From contig NZ_LRPC01000012.1 in assembly GCF_001592965.1 (NCBI RefSeq), positions 558,001 through 622,000 of the forward strand: a DNA stretch of 64,000 nt, written 5' to 3'. Positions 23,709-33,798 of this stretch are shown one piece after another. The DNA comes from Roseivirga spongicola. GTDB taxonomy: Bacteria; Bacteroidota; Bacteroidia; Cytophagales; Cyclobacteriaceae. Both the position numbers and the translations under genes were made by a program. The notes below the pieces were generated by a model. It was not told where the DNA came from. It made no database searches and worked only from the letters and a program-made list of their open reading frames with translations. The first letter of the stretch is position 1; every line of letters starts with the position of its first letter.

Positions 23709-26700
23709 TTGAATCAAATCCGTCAGTTCATTTTTAAGCACAAGGCTTTTTTGCTCAGTATTTTACTGGTGGGGCTCACCCTCATTATAGATGAGGCAAT
23801 ATTTTCAGATCAGAAGAGAAGGGTCAACCCCGACCAAACCATAACTGATAATCTTCATCAACAGCTAGATAAGTTAGAGCAACAACTGCAGCAGATCAGT
23901 GATGTGGCTGTGGTAGACCTCAGTAGGTTGTTTAATCGTTTCGCTAGTAATGAAGAGTTCCCTTACTTTATTTTCGAGGATGGAGAGGTGATTTATTGGA
24001 GTACTAATCGGTTTGTACCGAAGTATGGTACGCTGGATGGTACCTATATTTATAAATTCCTCGACCTCAAAAGTGGACAATATATTGTAAAAAGGAAGGT
24101 GATTAATAGCGCCCAAAATAGGGTGGTAGAGATTTATGCCTTGTTGCCACTGAGTTCAGATGTTCCTCTTAATGATTCTTATCGTGATTATGGACTTAAC
24201 GGGGAAATATTCGGCAGGTCTACTTTTACCTTTACTCAGGTAGAGTCTCCAGATAAGTCAAAGAATATTTATTCACCCGAGGGTATTTTCCTTTTTTCAT
24301 TTGAGGGTACGCAACGAATGAAGATTGACTACCCCAATTATGCTATTTTCATCGTGCTGTCGTATATGATAGCCATTTACTTTTTCCTGAAGGGAGGGTA
24401 TCAATATGCAGGAGAATTAGGCAGTAGAAAGCTTGTTCTTCCATCTATACTACTTTGGGGTACCTTTCTTGGAGTAGCTCGCTATTTCATGTTGAAATAT
24501 GAATATCCATTGAGTGTTGTAGAATGGAAGTTATTCGAGCCAGATTACTTTGCGGCTAGTATATGGCAACCTTCACTTGGAGATTTCCTCTTGAACCAGC
24601 TCGCCATATTGAGCTTTGTTATTTATGCTTTCATTAAGCTTACTGCCTATCAGCAGATGAGAGCTTATACTAAATGGTCTAACCTGATAATATCTGTACT
24701 GCTGCTAATATTAGGTATGTACTATTTCACTGAGCAGGTACAATCACTTTACGCCAATTCTCAATGGTCTTTCGATGTAGGGTCTGATATTAATTTTTCC
24801 TCCTTCAAGCTAATGGCCTATTTAGGGATCTTTTTAATTGGTGTAATCCCTTTCTTAATAGCGCAATACCTGAGCATAGAATTGAGGAAGCTCAAACAGA
24901 AGAAGCCTGCAATCATAGTGTTTATTCTCATTGCGCTGGCCTTGGGCGTAACTATTTACTTGATTAGAAGCGAATACCTTATTGTATTACTGGTGCTGAC
25001 AATATACCTGTTGGTTGTGTTCAGTTTTCGTTTTGCCGAACAGCTTTATCAAGCCAATTATGCCACTTTTCTTTACTTGTTTACTACAGCCTTATTGGTT
25101 GCCACTATTTGTAATGTGCTTCTGGGCGAACATATTAGAAAAGAGCAGTTGCAAGATAAGCGCAGCTTGGCAACAAGGCTTTTATCAGAGAATGATTTTG
25201 AGGCGGAATATTTACTGTCTCAGGCTAAAACAAGAATTGAATCTGATGTGCTGATTCAAACGAACATTGCCAATCCGTTCTCATCTAAAGACCTTATTAG
25301 GCAGAAAATACAGCGGGTTTTCTTGGGCGATTATTTCGATAAATATGAGATTGAAATTCTCATTTTCAACGGTAGCGGCAATCCTGTAAATAGTTCTACT
25401 AGCCTGAACTATGATGTGCTGAAGTCGGAGTACGGAAAACCAGAAAATCAGACGGCTATAGAAGGGTTGTTTTTCTATAGATCTAACTATCCGGTGGCCC
25501 TAAACCAGTATTATTTATTCAATGAGATTAGAAGATATGATGCCGTAATTGGCTATGTATTGGTTAGGTTGGATAGAAAGGAAATTCTCAATAATAGTAT
25601 TTTACCCCAGCTTTTGCTTTCAGATTTTGGCCTTTCCACAAACCTTCAGCATTTAGATTATGCGGTATATGATGGAAGGCAACTGACCAATAGTGTAGGA
25701 GATTTCAACTACAGGAGAGATTTTGATGTGAGTCAATTAAGTGAAGAACTCATTTATCAACGGCCTGTGCCACTTTCTGGGTATGATCATTTGGCGGTAA
25801 GAAATCAGGGCAATGATCAGGTTTATGTAGTCTCTAGCCCGCATTATCCATTACAATATGTAATCACCAATTTCTCTGTCTTTTTCTTATTTACTGTAGC
25901 CATGATAATCCTGATTTTTGGGATTTCTACTGGCTATTTCAACTCCAAAAAACAATCTGTTACACTATCCGCAAAGATTCAGATTCTATTGAATTTTGCC
26001 TTCTTCCTGCCTCTTATAATTGTCAGTATAGTGGTACTTAGATTGGTAAACACTACGGTAGAAGAAAATATTGAGAATCAATATTTGACTACAGCAGAAA
26101 GTGCAGCTGAGAATCTGGCAAATCAGTTGCAGTTATTTTTAGAAGGAAGAAATGAGAATAACGAGGTGCTCGAAAACCGAATTTCGGAGATAAGTCAGTA
26201 TGCTCGTGCCGATATAAACCTATTCAATAATAGCGGAAGGCTGATAGCAACCAACCAACGACTGATTTTCGACAATGAGTTGTTGGCACCATTTATTAAC
26301 CCTAAGGCCATGGCCAACATTGTTGAGTCGGGAGTAAAAGAGGAGCTTTTTACAGAGCGTGTCGGGAATTTAGATCTGAGTTACAAGTCTACTTATTACG
26401 GTATTCGATCTAACGAGAATAATGAGCTGCTAGGGGTGCTTAGTATGCCATTTTTCGACTCTGAGGAACAATTGAAGTCTGAACAAAGAGATATACTCTC
26501 CAATATTCTCAATTCTTTTACCTTTATTTTTGTCATTTTTGTAGTGCTTTCATTCTTGGCTTCAAGAATACTTACTTACCCGTTCAAATTCTTAACTGAA
26601 AAGATAAAGACCACCACTTTATCCAACTTAAATGAGCCATTGGCTTGGCCTGCCGATGACGAAATTGGCCTTATGGTAGGGGAGTATAATAAAATGCTTG

Positions 26701-27404
26701 CCAACCTTGAGAAGAGTAAGAGAGCATTGGCTTTGAGTGAAAAGGAAAGTGCGTGGAGAGAGATGGCTCAACAGGTGGCTCATGAAATAAAGAATCCGCT
26801 TACACCAATGAAACTGAAGCTTCAACACTTAAAGCGTGTTTTAGCAGAAGCACCAAATCTTGGAATAGATTTTAACAGACCCATTGATAACTTGTTAACT
26901 CAGGTAGAAACTTTGAGTGATATCGCCACTTCTTTCTCGTCATTCGCGAAAATGCCAATGCCTAAGAGTGAGCGGATTAATCTAGTAGAAGTACTTAAGA
27001 AGTCGGTGCGTTTGTTCAATGAAGATAGCATCGAAATTAAGACCAATATTCCGAAACAAGCTGTTTGGGTGATGGCAGATGATCAATTATTGGGAAGGAT
27101 TTTCAATAACCTTATTTTAAATGCTGCACAGGCCATGCCTGATAATGAGATCTGTATGTTAGAAGTTGAACTTTTGGTGACGCATAACAAGGCCAGAATT
27201 ACCTTTGCAGATAACGGAGAAGGTATACCAGAAGAAATCAGAGAGAAGATTTTTATACCTAAATTTAGCACCAAAGCAGAAGGGTCAGGAATTGGTCTGG
27301 CCATAGCCAAACGTGGGGTAGAACACGCAGGAGGGAGTATATGGTTTGAATCTGCCGCTGAGGAAGGCACAACCTTCTTCTTAGAATTTCCGCTAACTGA
27401 TTAA
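23709..27404 (+). CDS. Large NtrY-type sensor histidine kinase
   Basis: A 1231-residue protein. An N-terminal helix (about 11-27) and a periplasmic segment are followed by a block of about eight helices (about 207-475), a second large extracytoplasmic region (about 480-730), helices near 740 and 780, another sensing region, and a last helix near 940. Then come a HAMP-like linker, the H box MAQQVAHEIKNPLTPMKL near 1020-1037, the N box NLILNAAQAMPDN, and DNGEGIPEE with GSGIGLAIAKRGVEHAGG. The H-box form is that of NtrY. The start is TTG at 23709; no ATG occurs in the first 200 codons and the first helix would be lost otherwise. No response regulator is adjacent. The next gene starts 2 bp downstream. 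Confidence 0.88.
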   Translation: MNQIRQFIFKHKAFLLSILLVGLTLIIDEAIFSDQKRRVNPDQTITDNLHQQLDKLEQQLQQISDVAVVDLSRLFNRFASNEEFPYFIFEDGEVIYWSTNRFVPKYGTLDGTYIYKFLDLKSGQYIVKRKVINSAQNRVVEIYALLPLSSDVPLNDSYRDYGLNGEIFGRSTFTFTQVESPDKSKNIYSPEGIFLFSFEGTQRMKIDYPNYAIFIVLSYMIAIYFFLKGGYQYAGELGSRKLVLPSILLWGTFLGVARYFMLKYEYPLSVVEWKLFEPDYFAASIWQPSLGDFLLNQLAILSFVIYAFIKLTAYQQMRAYTKWSNLIISVLLLILGMYYFTEQVQSLYANSQWSFDVGSDINFSSFKLMAYLGIFLIGVIPFLIAQYLSIELRKLKQKKPAIIVFILIALALGVTIYLIRSEYLIVLLVLTIYLLVVFSFRFAEQLYQANYATFLYLFTTALLVATICNVLLGEHIRKEQLQDKRSLATRLLSENDFEAEYLLSQAKTRIESDVLIQTNIANPFSSKDLIRQKIQRVFLGDYFDKYEIEILIFNGSGNPVNSSTSLNYDVLKSEYGKPENQTAIEGLFFYRSNYPVALNQYYLFNEIRRYDAVIGYVLVRLDRKEILNNSILPQLLLSDFGLSTNLQHLDYAVYDGRQLTNSVGDFNYRRDFDVSQLSEELIYQRPVPLSGYDHLAVRNQGNDQVYVVSSPHYPLQYVITNFSVFFLFTVAMIILIFGISTGYFNSKKQSVTLSAKIQILLNFAFFLPLIIVSIVVLRLVNTTVEENIENQYLTTAESAAENLANQLQLFLEGRNENNEVLENRISEISQYARADINLFNNSGRLIATNQRLIFDNELLAPFINPKAMANIVESGVKEELFTERVGNLDLSYKSTYYGIRSNENNELLGVLSMPFFDSEEQLKSEQRDILSNILNSFTFIFVIFVVLSFLASRILTYPFKFLTEKIKTTTLSNLNEPLAWPADDEIGLMVGEYNKMLANLEKSKRALALSEKESAWREMAQQVAHEIKNPLTPMKLKLQHLKRVLAEAPNLGIDFNRPIDNLLTQVETLSDIATSFSSFAKMPMPKSERINLVEVLKKSVRLFNEDSIEIKTNIPKQAVWVMADDQLLGRIFNNLILNAAQAMPDNEICMLEVELLVTHNKARITFADNGEGIPEEIREKIFIPKFSTKAEGSGIGLAIAKRGVEHAGGSIWFESAAEEGTTFFLEFPLTD

Positions 27405-27406
27405 GT

Positions 27407-30400
27407 GTGCAACGTTGGTCACTGGTTCTTTTACTCACACTCATAGGCTCGGCTCTGGCTGCTCAGTCTAGTTCAGAAGCCTGTAAATGGGTGAAGACTG
27501 ATTCACCGCAAATTCTAGATTCTCTAACTGTTTTCCCTGAGTCAATTCGAATAACCGAACCAGATTCCAGTCAAGCATTTCAGTTCGACCTCAATACCAA
27601 TACCATCAGTTTTCAGAATAGCCCTTTCGATTCGGTCAGGGTTTGTTACAGAACCTTGCCCTTTGATTTGCATTCTACCAAAGCCAATAAGACACTCGAT
27701 ATTTACGATTCTACCGCTTTGTTTAAAGATGTGGTGCTTTATCAGCAGGCTTTGGCAATACCTAAAAGGGAAGAAGTGATTAGTACAGAAAACATTTATA
27801 AGACAGGAAGTATCTCTAGAGGCGTTTCTTTCGGAAACAGGCAAGATGTATTTGTCAATTCGACCCTGAACCTTCAAATGGAAGGGCAACTTACAGAGAA
27901 TGTAAATCTGAGGGCTGTTATTACGGATAGGAATGTTCCTTTTCAGCCTGAAGGAAACACTCAGCAAATTCAGGACTTTGATAATGTGTTTATTGAGTTA
28001 TTCAACGAGGATAAATGGAGACTGAAAGGTGGAGATGTGGTACTTCAAAATGGGGAGTCGAATTTTCTAAGGTATTATAAGAATGTTCAGGGAGCTCAAT
28101 TCACTACAAAGTATAAGATGGCTGGCGGGTTTGAAGCGGAAACAACAGTGGCTGGCTCTGTAGCCAAAGGCCGCTTTGCCTCTGTATCCATCGATCCTAT
28201 TGAAGGAGTTTTAGGGCCGTACCGAGTAAAAGGGCCAAACAACGAAAGGTTTATCATTATTCTGGCTGGTTCGGAAAAGGTGTTTATTGATGGGGAACAG
28301 ATGACTCGTGGCTTCGATAATGACTATGTGATAGATTATAATCTCGGAGAAATCACGTTTACTAACGAAGTACTGATTACCAAGTTTACCAGGATTAGAG
28401 TTGATTATGAGTATTCTGATCAGAATTATTCACGTTCAATTATTCAGGCAAGTCATTATCAGCGAAACGATAAGTTGAATTTTGCTTTCAATTATTACAA
28501 TGAAAAGGATAATCGAAATCAGCCGCTCTTATTTGATTTATCGGATGAAGAAAAGGTCATTTTGGCGAATGCTGGTGATGATTTGGACAATGCAGTAACC
28601 TCTCGTGTCGATAGTGTAGAGTACAATCCTGACCTAATCCTTTATCGTAAAACAGAGGGGCAAGATGCACTAGGAGTCAATTATGATATCTACCAATATT
28701 CGACAAACCCGGATAGTGCCTTCTTTGATGTCAGGTTTACTGAGGTTGGTTTTGGTGGTGGTAATTACGTGCTCAGAAACACAACTGCCAATGGTAGAAT
28801 TTATGATTGGGTTGCTCCTGTCAATGGGCAGGCACAAGGCAATTACGAACCGATTGCTATTTTAAATGCTCCCAATCAGAGGTCTATGGTGACTTTGGCA
28901 GGTGGAGTAAAGCTCAATAAAACGGATGAGCTCCAAGCAGAGGTGGCTTTTTCTAAAAACGATGTTAACCTGTACTCAGAACAAGATAGTGAAGATGATG
29001 ACGGTTTGGCTTACAAAGTATCCCACGAAACAGAAGGACGCTCAGTTAGCTTTCTGCCTAACTATAAGCTTAACTCCACACTTTCTTATGAGTATAACAG
29101 TGAGTCATTCTCCTTTATCGATCGTCTGAGGTACATAGAGTTCGATAGAGATTGGAGCTATAATCCGGAAGATTTCAATCAGAGTTTCACAGAGAACATA
29201 TTCAATGCTGGCTTCGATTTGAGCAAGGATGCCTCTAATAATCTCTCCTATAAATTGGTTAGGAGAAAAAGGGGCGAGGCAGTAGATGGTTTTCAGCAGT
29301 ACCTGAATCTATCTAAAAGACTAGGGAGGTTTCAGCTAAAGTCAGATGCTTATCTGATGAATAATGATCAGCAGATTTTGAAGTCAGAATGGAACCGATT
29401 CAATCTGGACTTTTCTTATCGGAGTAAGTGGTTGATTCCCGGCTACAAGTACCGAATAGATAGAAATTCTGTAGTCAATTCAACTACAAGTGAAGTGGTG
29501 CGTTCTGCCATGAACTTTGAAGAGTATTCATTCTATTTGAGGAATTCTGACACGTTGCGAACTACCTACGGAATTGAGTACCAATTGAGAGAAGACCGAT
29601 TGCCAATTAATGGAGAGTTGGTGGATAATAACCAGTCTAGGACCTTCAATGCATTCTTCAGAACTAACATCGATAATACCAATCAACTCTATATGCTCTT
29701 CACTTACCGTAACCTAGAGAACCTCAACGAAGCTGGAGAGGATAGAAATGATGAAACCATTATGGGAAGAATTGATTGGTCAGGTTCATTTTTCGATGGA
29801 ATCATACGGTCTGATTTAAACTATAACTTGGCTAACAGTAGAGAGTTGAGAAGGGAGTTTATTTTCATTCAAGTACCTACAGGAGAAGGAACTCATACCT
29901 GGAGAGACGATAATGGTGATGGTGTTCAAGATTTGAATGAATTCTACCTTGCTGTGAACCCAGATGAAAAGAACTATGCTAAGATTTTTGTGCCTACCGA
30001 TACTTTTGAGGAGGCTTTCAATACCATCATCACATATCGTTTTAATCTAAATTTCCCACTTCAATGGTCTTCAGAGAAGGGTATTAGGAAAATGCTTTCA
30101 CACTTTTCAAACACAACGGCATGGGGTTTAAATGCTAAAATTACGGACGATGACCTAGGCCAAAGACTTTTACCTACCAACGTGCCCGATGCTGAAGTGC
30201 TGGGGTATAATGAAAACCTACGTTCTACCTTGTTTTTCAATAAATCTAACGCTGTATTTGGTGCCGATGTAGGCATTGCTCGATTGGAGAATAAGCAACT
30301 TCTCGTTAATGGTTTTGAGGACAGGCTTAGCGAAGATTTTCGATATCACTTAAGGTGGAACATTAATAGGGGACTAAACCTGGATTTGAACTTTGTAGAT

Positions 30401-30856
30401 GGTCAGCGAGTCAGTCGTTCTGATGTGCTAACACAGAGAAACTATCGGGTGGTTTCAGAAAACTTTAATCCCTCATTAACACTTCAACCTTCTAGAAATT
30501 TGAGATTTACAGCTTCTTATGCTTTTAAAGATAAGGGTAATGTATTTACAGAAACTTCTACAGAAAAAGCAGAATTAACAGAGTTAGGCTTGGGGGCTAG
30601 ATTTTCAAAGGCAGTTCAAACAAGTATTACCGCCAATTTTAAGTATATCGATATCAAATTTGAAGGAACGGAGACCTCGCCTGTTGGCTATGAATTACTG
30701 GAAGCTTTAAGGCCGGGTACTAACTTAACCTGGAACCTCAATTGGCAACAAAAACTTGGTAGTGGGCTGCAACTGTTGGTTCGCTACGATGGTAGAAAGT
30801 CTGAAGGAAGCCCAGTTGTTCACTTAGGAAGAGTGCAAGTGACGGCACTTTTTTAG
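27407..30856 (+). CDS. Large predicted outer-membrane beta-barrel protein, function unknown
   Basis: A 1149-residue protein with a signal peptide (about 1-19, cut near ALAAQ) starting at GTG 27407. Long stretches alternate polar and aromatic residues as in beta strands, for instance in the region 230-420 and from 560 on, and the C-terminus is VQVTALF, with the final Phe usual for barrel proteins. An EF-hand-like calcium loop, DDNGDGVQDLNEF, sits near residue 834. The block GSISRGVSFGNRQDVFVNST near 133 is a recognisable feature of a Cytophagales family I cannot name. It begins 2 bp after the kinase gene, so they share a transcript. It could be an export or surface-assembly barrel, but nothing here proves that. 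Confidence 0.7.
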   Translation: MQRWSLVLLLTLIGSALAAQSSSEACKWVKTDSPQILDSLTVFPESIRITEPDSSQAFQFDLNTNTISFQNSPFDSVRVCYRTLPFDLHSTKANKTLDIYDSTALFKDVVLYQQALAIPKREEVISTENIYKTGSISRGVSFGNRQDVFVNSTLNLQMEGQLTENVNLRAVITDRNVPFQPEGNTQQIQDFDNVFIELFNEDKWRLKGGDVVLQNGESNFLRYYKNVQGAQFTTKYKMAGGFEAETTVAGSVAKGRFASVSIDPIEGVLGPYRVKGPNNERFIIILAGSEKVFIDGEQMTRGFDNDYVIDYNLGEITFTNEVLITKFTRIRVDYEYSDQNYSRSIIQASHYQRNDKLNFAFNYYNEKDNRNQPLLFDLSDEEKVILANAGDDLDNAVTSRVDSVEYNPDLILYRKTEGQDALGVNYDIYQYSTNPDSAFFDVRFTEVGFGGGNYVLRNTTANGRIYDWVAPVNGQAQGNYEPIAILNAPNQRSMVTLAGGVKLNKTDELQAEVAFSKNDVNLYSEQDSEDDDGLAYKVSHETEGRSVSFLPNYKLNSTLSYEYNSESFSFIDRLRYIEFDRDWSYNPEDFNQSFTENIFNAGFDLSKDASNNLSYKLVRRKRGEAVDGFQQYLNLSKRLGRFQLKSDAYLMNNDQQILKSEWNRFNLDFSYRSKWLIPGYKYRIDRNSVVNSTTSEVVRSAMNFEEYSFYLRNSDTLRTTYGIEYQLREDRLPINGELVDNNQSRTFNAFFRTNIDNTNQLYMLFTYRNLENLNEAGEDRNDETIMGRIDWSGSFFDGIIRSDLNYNLANSRELRREFIFIQVPTGEGTHTWRDDNGDGVQDLNEFYLAVNPDEKNYAKIFVPTDTFEEAFNTIITYRFNLNFPLQWSSEKGIRKMLSHFSNTTAWGLNAKITDDDLGQRLLPTNVPDAEVLGYNENLRSTLFFNKSNAVFGADVGIARLENKQLLVNGFEDRLSEDFRYHLRWNINRGLNLDLNFVDGQRVSRSDVLTQRNYRVVSENFNPSLTLQPSRNLRFTASYAFKDKGNVFTETSTEKAELTELGLGARFSKAVQTSITANFKYIDIKFEGTETSPVGYELLEALRPGTNLTWNLNWQQKLGSGLQLLVRYDGRKSEGSPVVHLGRVQVTALF

Positions 30857-30890
30857 AGACAGTTGTTGATTCTAATGAATAGCTTAGGCA

Positions 30891-31646
30891 TTATCCATTC
30901 ATTGCCTTCACCTTGCGCATTAGCTTATTGGCGAAAACAAATTCATCTAGTTCCTGAACCCCAGAATGTATAATATCAGAAGAGGTGCCTTCCCAAAGTT
31001 TTTTAGAGTTGGAGATAAATAGAATATACTCACCAATCTCCATTACAGAGTTCATATCGTGCGTTACAATGACGGTTGTAATCTGATATTCATCGGTAAT
31101 TTCTGCAAGCAGCTGATCGATCTTAATCGAGGTCATCGGGTCGAGACCAGAGTTAGGCTCATCGCAGAAAAGATATTTGGAGCTATTCACTAGTGCTCTG
31201 GCAATACCTACACGCTTCTGCATACCACCACTAATTTCAGATGGCATTCGCTTATTCGTGTTTTCAAGTTTTACCTTCTTAAGCATGGTGTTTACTCTGT
31301 CCAGCTTTTCATCTTCTGGCATTTTAGTCAACACATCTAGCGGGAATTTTACGTTCTGTTCAACATTCATGGAATCGAACAAAGCTCCGCCTTGAAACAG
31401 CATACCAATCTCCCTTCGGATATCAGTTTTGGTGTCTCTATCTGCATTCACGAAGTTCCTGCCATTGTAAAGAATCTCACCAGAATCTGGCTTGAACAAG
31501 CCTACAATGTTCTTCAGCATTACACTCTTACCAGAGCCACTGGCACCAATAATCAAGTTAGTTTTGCCTTGTTCAAAGGTTCCTGAGATATCTTGAAGAA
31601 CAGTTTTATCTCCAAATGATTTCGTTAAATTCTTTACTTCGATCAT
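30891..31646 (-). CDS. mlaF: ABC transporter ATP-binding protein, MlaF-like
   Basis: A 251-residue ATPase. Walker A is GASGSGKS (about 35-42), the signature is ISGGMQKRVGIARAL, and Walker B is YLFCDEPNSGLDP. The signature with GGMQKR and the DEPNSGLDP form are those of the MCE-system ATPase MlaF. It powers phospholipid exchange between inner and outer membranes. It overlaps mlaE by 4 bp. The substrate-binding MCE protein (MlaD) is not next to it in this window. Confidence 0.93.
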   Translation of the reverse strand: MIEVKNLTKSFGDKTVLQDISGTFEQGKTNLIIGASGSGKSVMLKNIVGLFKPDSGEILYNGRNFVNADRDTKTDIRREIGMLFQGGALFDSMNVEQNVKFPLDVLTKMPEDEKLDRVNTMLKKVKLENTNKRMPSEISGGMQKRVGIARALVNSSKYLFCDEPNSGLDPMTSIKIDQLLAEITDEYQITTVIVTHDMNSVMEIGEYILFISNSKKLWEGTSSDIIHSGVQELDEFVFANKLMRKVKAMNG

Positions 31647-32377
31647 CTTACTAATAGGAGTTGAGCTAAAACAAAATCACTTAAAAGAATAGCAATACAG
31701 CTTACCGTTACTGCTTTTGTACTCGATTGGCCAACTTCTAATGCACCACCTTTGGTGTAGAAACCCATATAGGCAGATATAGAAGAAACTAGGAAACCAA
31801 ATACAACGGATTTAATAAGAGCGAAGGTGACACTGAACTGATTGAAGTTCATTTTCAATCCCATTAGATAGTCTGCAGAACCAACTACGCTTGCTAACTC
31901 TGCTGCCAGATAACCACCACTAATGGCCAGGGCTCCAGCAAGAATTACCAAGAACGGATACATTACAACCGATGCGAATATTTTAGGAAGTACCAAATAA
32001 GATACAGAGTTGATCCCCATTACTTCTAGAGCGTCAATTTGCTCGGTAATTCTCATGGTACCCAAATTGCCAGCTATACTAGATCCTACTTTCCCTGCAA
32101 AAATGATAGCGGTAATAGTAGGTGCCAGCTCCAAAATAGTGAGGTCTCTAACTACTAAACCAATAACACTATCAGGGATAAGTGGGCTAATTAAGTTATA
32201 GGCAGTTTGCACTGTTGATACTGCACCCATAAAGACCGATACAATAGCTACTAAAACAATACTATTCAGTCCTATGTAAGCACACTCATCGAAAATGAGT
32301 TTTACGTAAGTTCTAAATGACTCAGGATTAGTAAAAAGTTTGCCAAGAAATATAATGTACCTTCCCAGGTTGCTCAT
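31643..32377 (-). CDS. mlaE: MlaE-family lipid transport permease
   Basis: A 244-residue membrane protein with five to six helices. The conserved region ITAIIFAGKVGSSIAGNLGTMRITEQIDALEVMGI (read in two parts, about 110-145) is the diagnostic MlaE loop. It forms the membrane channel with MlaF. Start at ATG 32377. The two genes are the whole of the unit here, reading left towards a convergent neighbour. Confidence 0.94.
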   Translation of the reverse strand: MSNLGRYIIFLGKLFTNPESFRTYVKLIFDECAYIGLNSIVLVAIVSVFMGAVSTVQTAYNLISPLIPDSVIGLVVRDLTILELAPTITAIIFAGKVGSSIAGNLGTMRITEQIDALEVMGINSVSYLVLPKIFASVVMYPFLVILAGALAISGGYLAAELASVVGSADYLMGLKMNFNQFSVTFALIKSVVFGFLVSSISAYMGFYTKGGALEVGQSSTKAVTVSCIAILLSDFVLAQLLLVR

Positions 32378-32494
32378 AAGGCTCTAATGCTGCGTGAATG
32401 CCTGTCTAACAACGGCAAAATAACAAAACTTGTACGAATGGCTTTATGTTCCCTCAAATAAAGCTTTTGTTCATTTTCGTTTTAAAGAAAGAAC

Positions 32495-33241
32495 TTACTT
32501 ATGATGGTCGGCTGCATTTATTGCCGCTCCGATTATACCAGCATTATTAAGCTTTTCAGAAACCACATAGGGTGTTCTAATCTTAATCTGATCGCGGAAC
32601 TTGTGAATATGCTTGCTTACTCCACCACCTAGAATAATGTAGTCTGGGGTAATAATGCGCTCTACATGCTTGAGAAACTTATTTACGCGTTTGCCCCAAA
32701 CTTCAAAGCTGAGATCTTCCCTTTTTCTGGCCGAATCTGCCGCAAAGTACTCTATCAGATCACCGGTTTTATAGTATAAACGACCTAATTCAAAGTTGGG
32801 AATAATCTGGCCATCATAGAAAACGCCACTGCCCAGCCCTGTGCCAATAGTAATGACTATTACAAGTCCGGCTTTATGGTGTCTGCCAGCTCCAAAACGC
32901 ATTTCGGCAATTCCTGCAGCATCGGCATCGTTGATAACGGTTACAGTTTCTCCCGAAAATTCACACAGTAGATCATCTATTTGCGTGCCCTTCCAGCTTT
33001 TATGTAAGTTGCTGCTATACATAGCTTTGCCATTGACAATTACCGTAGGAAAAGCCACACCAATATTATCTTTCCAATTGAGTTGGTTTTTGATGTCTCG
33101 AATTACTTCTGCAACAGCCTCTGGGGTAGAGGGTTGAGGAGTCGCTATTCTAATTCTGTCTGATATAAGTTTCCCTGTTTCGGTTTCTACAATAGCGCCT
33201 TTTATACCGCTGCCACCAACATCTATTCCAAGAATCTCCAT
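32495..33241 (-). CDS. ppgK: Polyphosphate glucokinase (ROK family)
   Basis: A 248-residue sugar kinase. The first phosphate motif is [16 protein letters not shown] at the N-terminus, then [15 protein letters not shown] with the catalytic Asp, [15 protein letters not shown], and [11 protein letters not shown]. This order and the DADAAG block are those of PpgK, which phosphorylates glucose with polyphosphate or ATP. The ROK zinc-binding motif is lacking, as is usual in PpgK. It is a single gene. Assignment to PpgK rather than another ROK kinase is fairly secure from length and motifs. Confidence 0.87.
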   Translation of the reverse strand: MEILGIDVGGSGIKGAIVETETGKLISDRIRIATPQPSTPEAVAEVIRDIKNQLNWKDNIGVAFPTVIVNGKAMYSSNLHKSWKGTQIDDLLCEFSGETVTVINDADAAGIAEMRFGAGRHHKAGLVIVITIGTGLGSGVFYDGQIIPNFELGRLYYKTGDLIEYFAADSARKREDLSFEVWGKRVNKFLKHVERIITPDYIILGGGVSKHIHKFRDQIKIRTPYVVSEKLNNAGIIGAAINAADHHK

Positions 33242-33306
33242 ACAATTGTTTAAATAAAGGGCATCAAGATATTGTAATTCTCATTAGTCTGCAATCATTG
33301 ATAGCT

Positions 33307-33798
33307 CTAATGATCTAACTCTTGTAAAAGGCTGCTTAGGTTCAATGCTTTGGTGAACATATCTATTTCGCCATTCGCCTTTAATGGCCAGTCCTCCTTA
33401 GGTCTATCCCAATATAGTTCTACTCCGTTGCCATCGGGGTCGTCTAAATAGAGTGCTTCTGAAACCCCATGATCTGCAAATCCGGTAAAAGGATACTCTT
33501 CATCCTGAAGCCTTTTGAAAATTGCTGCTAAGTCTTTTCTGGTAGGGTAAAGAATAGCAGTGTGAAATAAACCAGGGTGATGTTTAGGAGCAGGTGGTTG
33601 GCCTTGGCTCTCCCAAGTGTTCAAACCTATGTGATGATGGTAGCCTCCGGCCGAAATGAAAGCCGCCTGATTGCCATATTGCTGTGTCAACTCGAAGCCA
33701 AGTAAACCGCAGTAAAAGTCGAGTGACCTTTGTAGGTCAGAAACTTTAAGGTGTACATGTCCTATTCGGGTTTGTTCAGGAACTTGATAGTCTTTCAT
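33307..33798 (-). CDS. VOC-family protein (glyoxalase/extradiol dioxygenase fold)
   Basis: A 163-residue protein with one complete vicinal-oxygen-chelate domain, made of two beta-alpha-beta-beta-beta units. HVHLKVSDLQRSLDFYCGLLG begins the first and FHTAILYPTRKDLAAIFKRL the second; LYLDDPDGNGVELYWDRP is the closing motif with the metal-ligand Glu. Likely metal sites are the His in HVHLKV, the His of FHTAIL and the Glu in VELYWD. The substrate cannot be told. It overlaps the following methyltransferase gene by 4 bp, so they are cotranscribed. Confidence 0.88.
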   Translation of the reverse strand: MKDYQVPEQTRIGHVHLKVSDLQRSLDFYCGLLGFELTQQYGNQAAFISAGGYHHHIGLNTWESQGQPPAPKHHPGLFHTAILYPTRKDLAAIFKRLQDEEYPFTGFADHGVSEALYLDDPDGNGVELYWDRPKEDWPLKANGEIDMFTKALNLSSLLQELDH

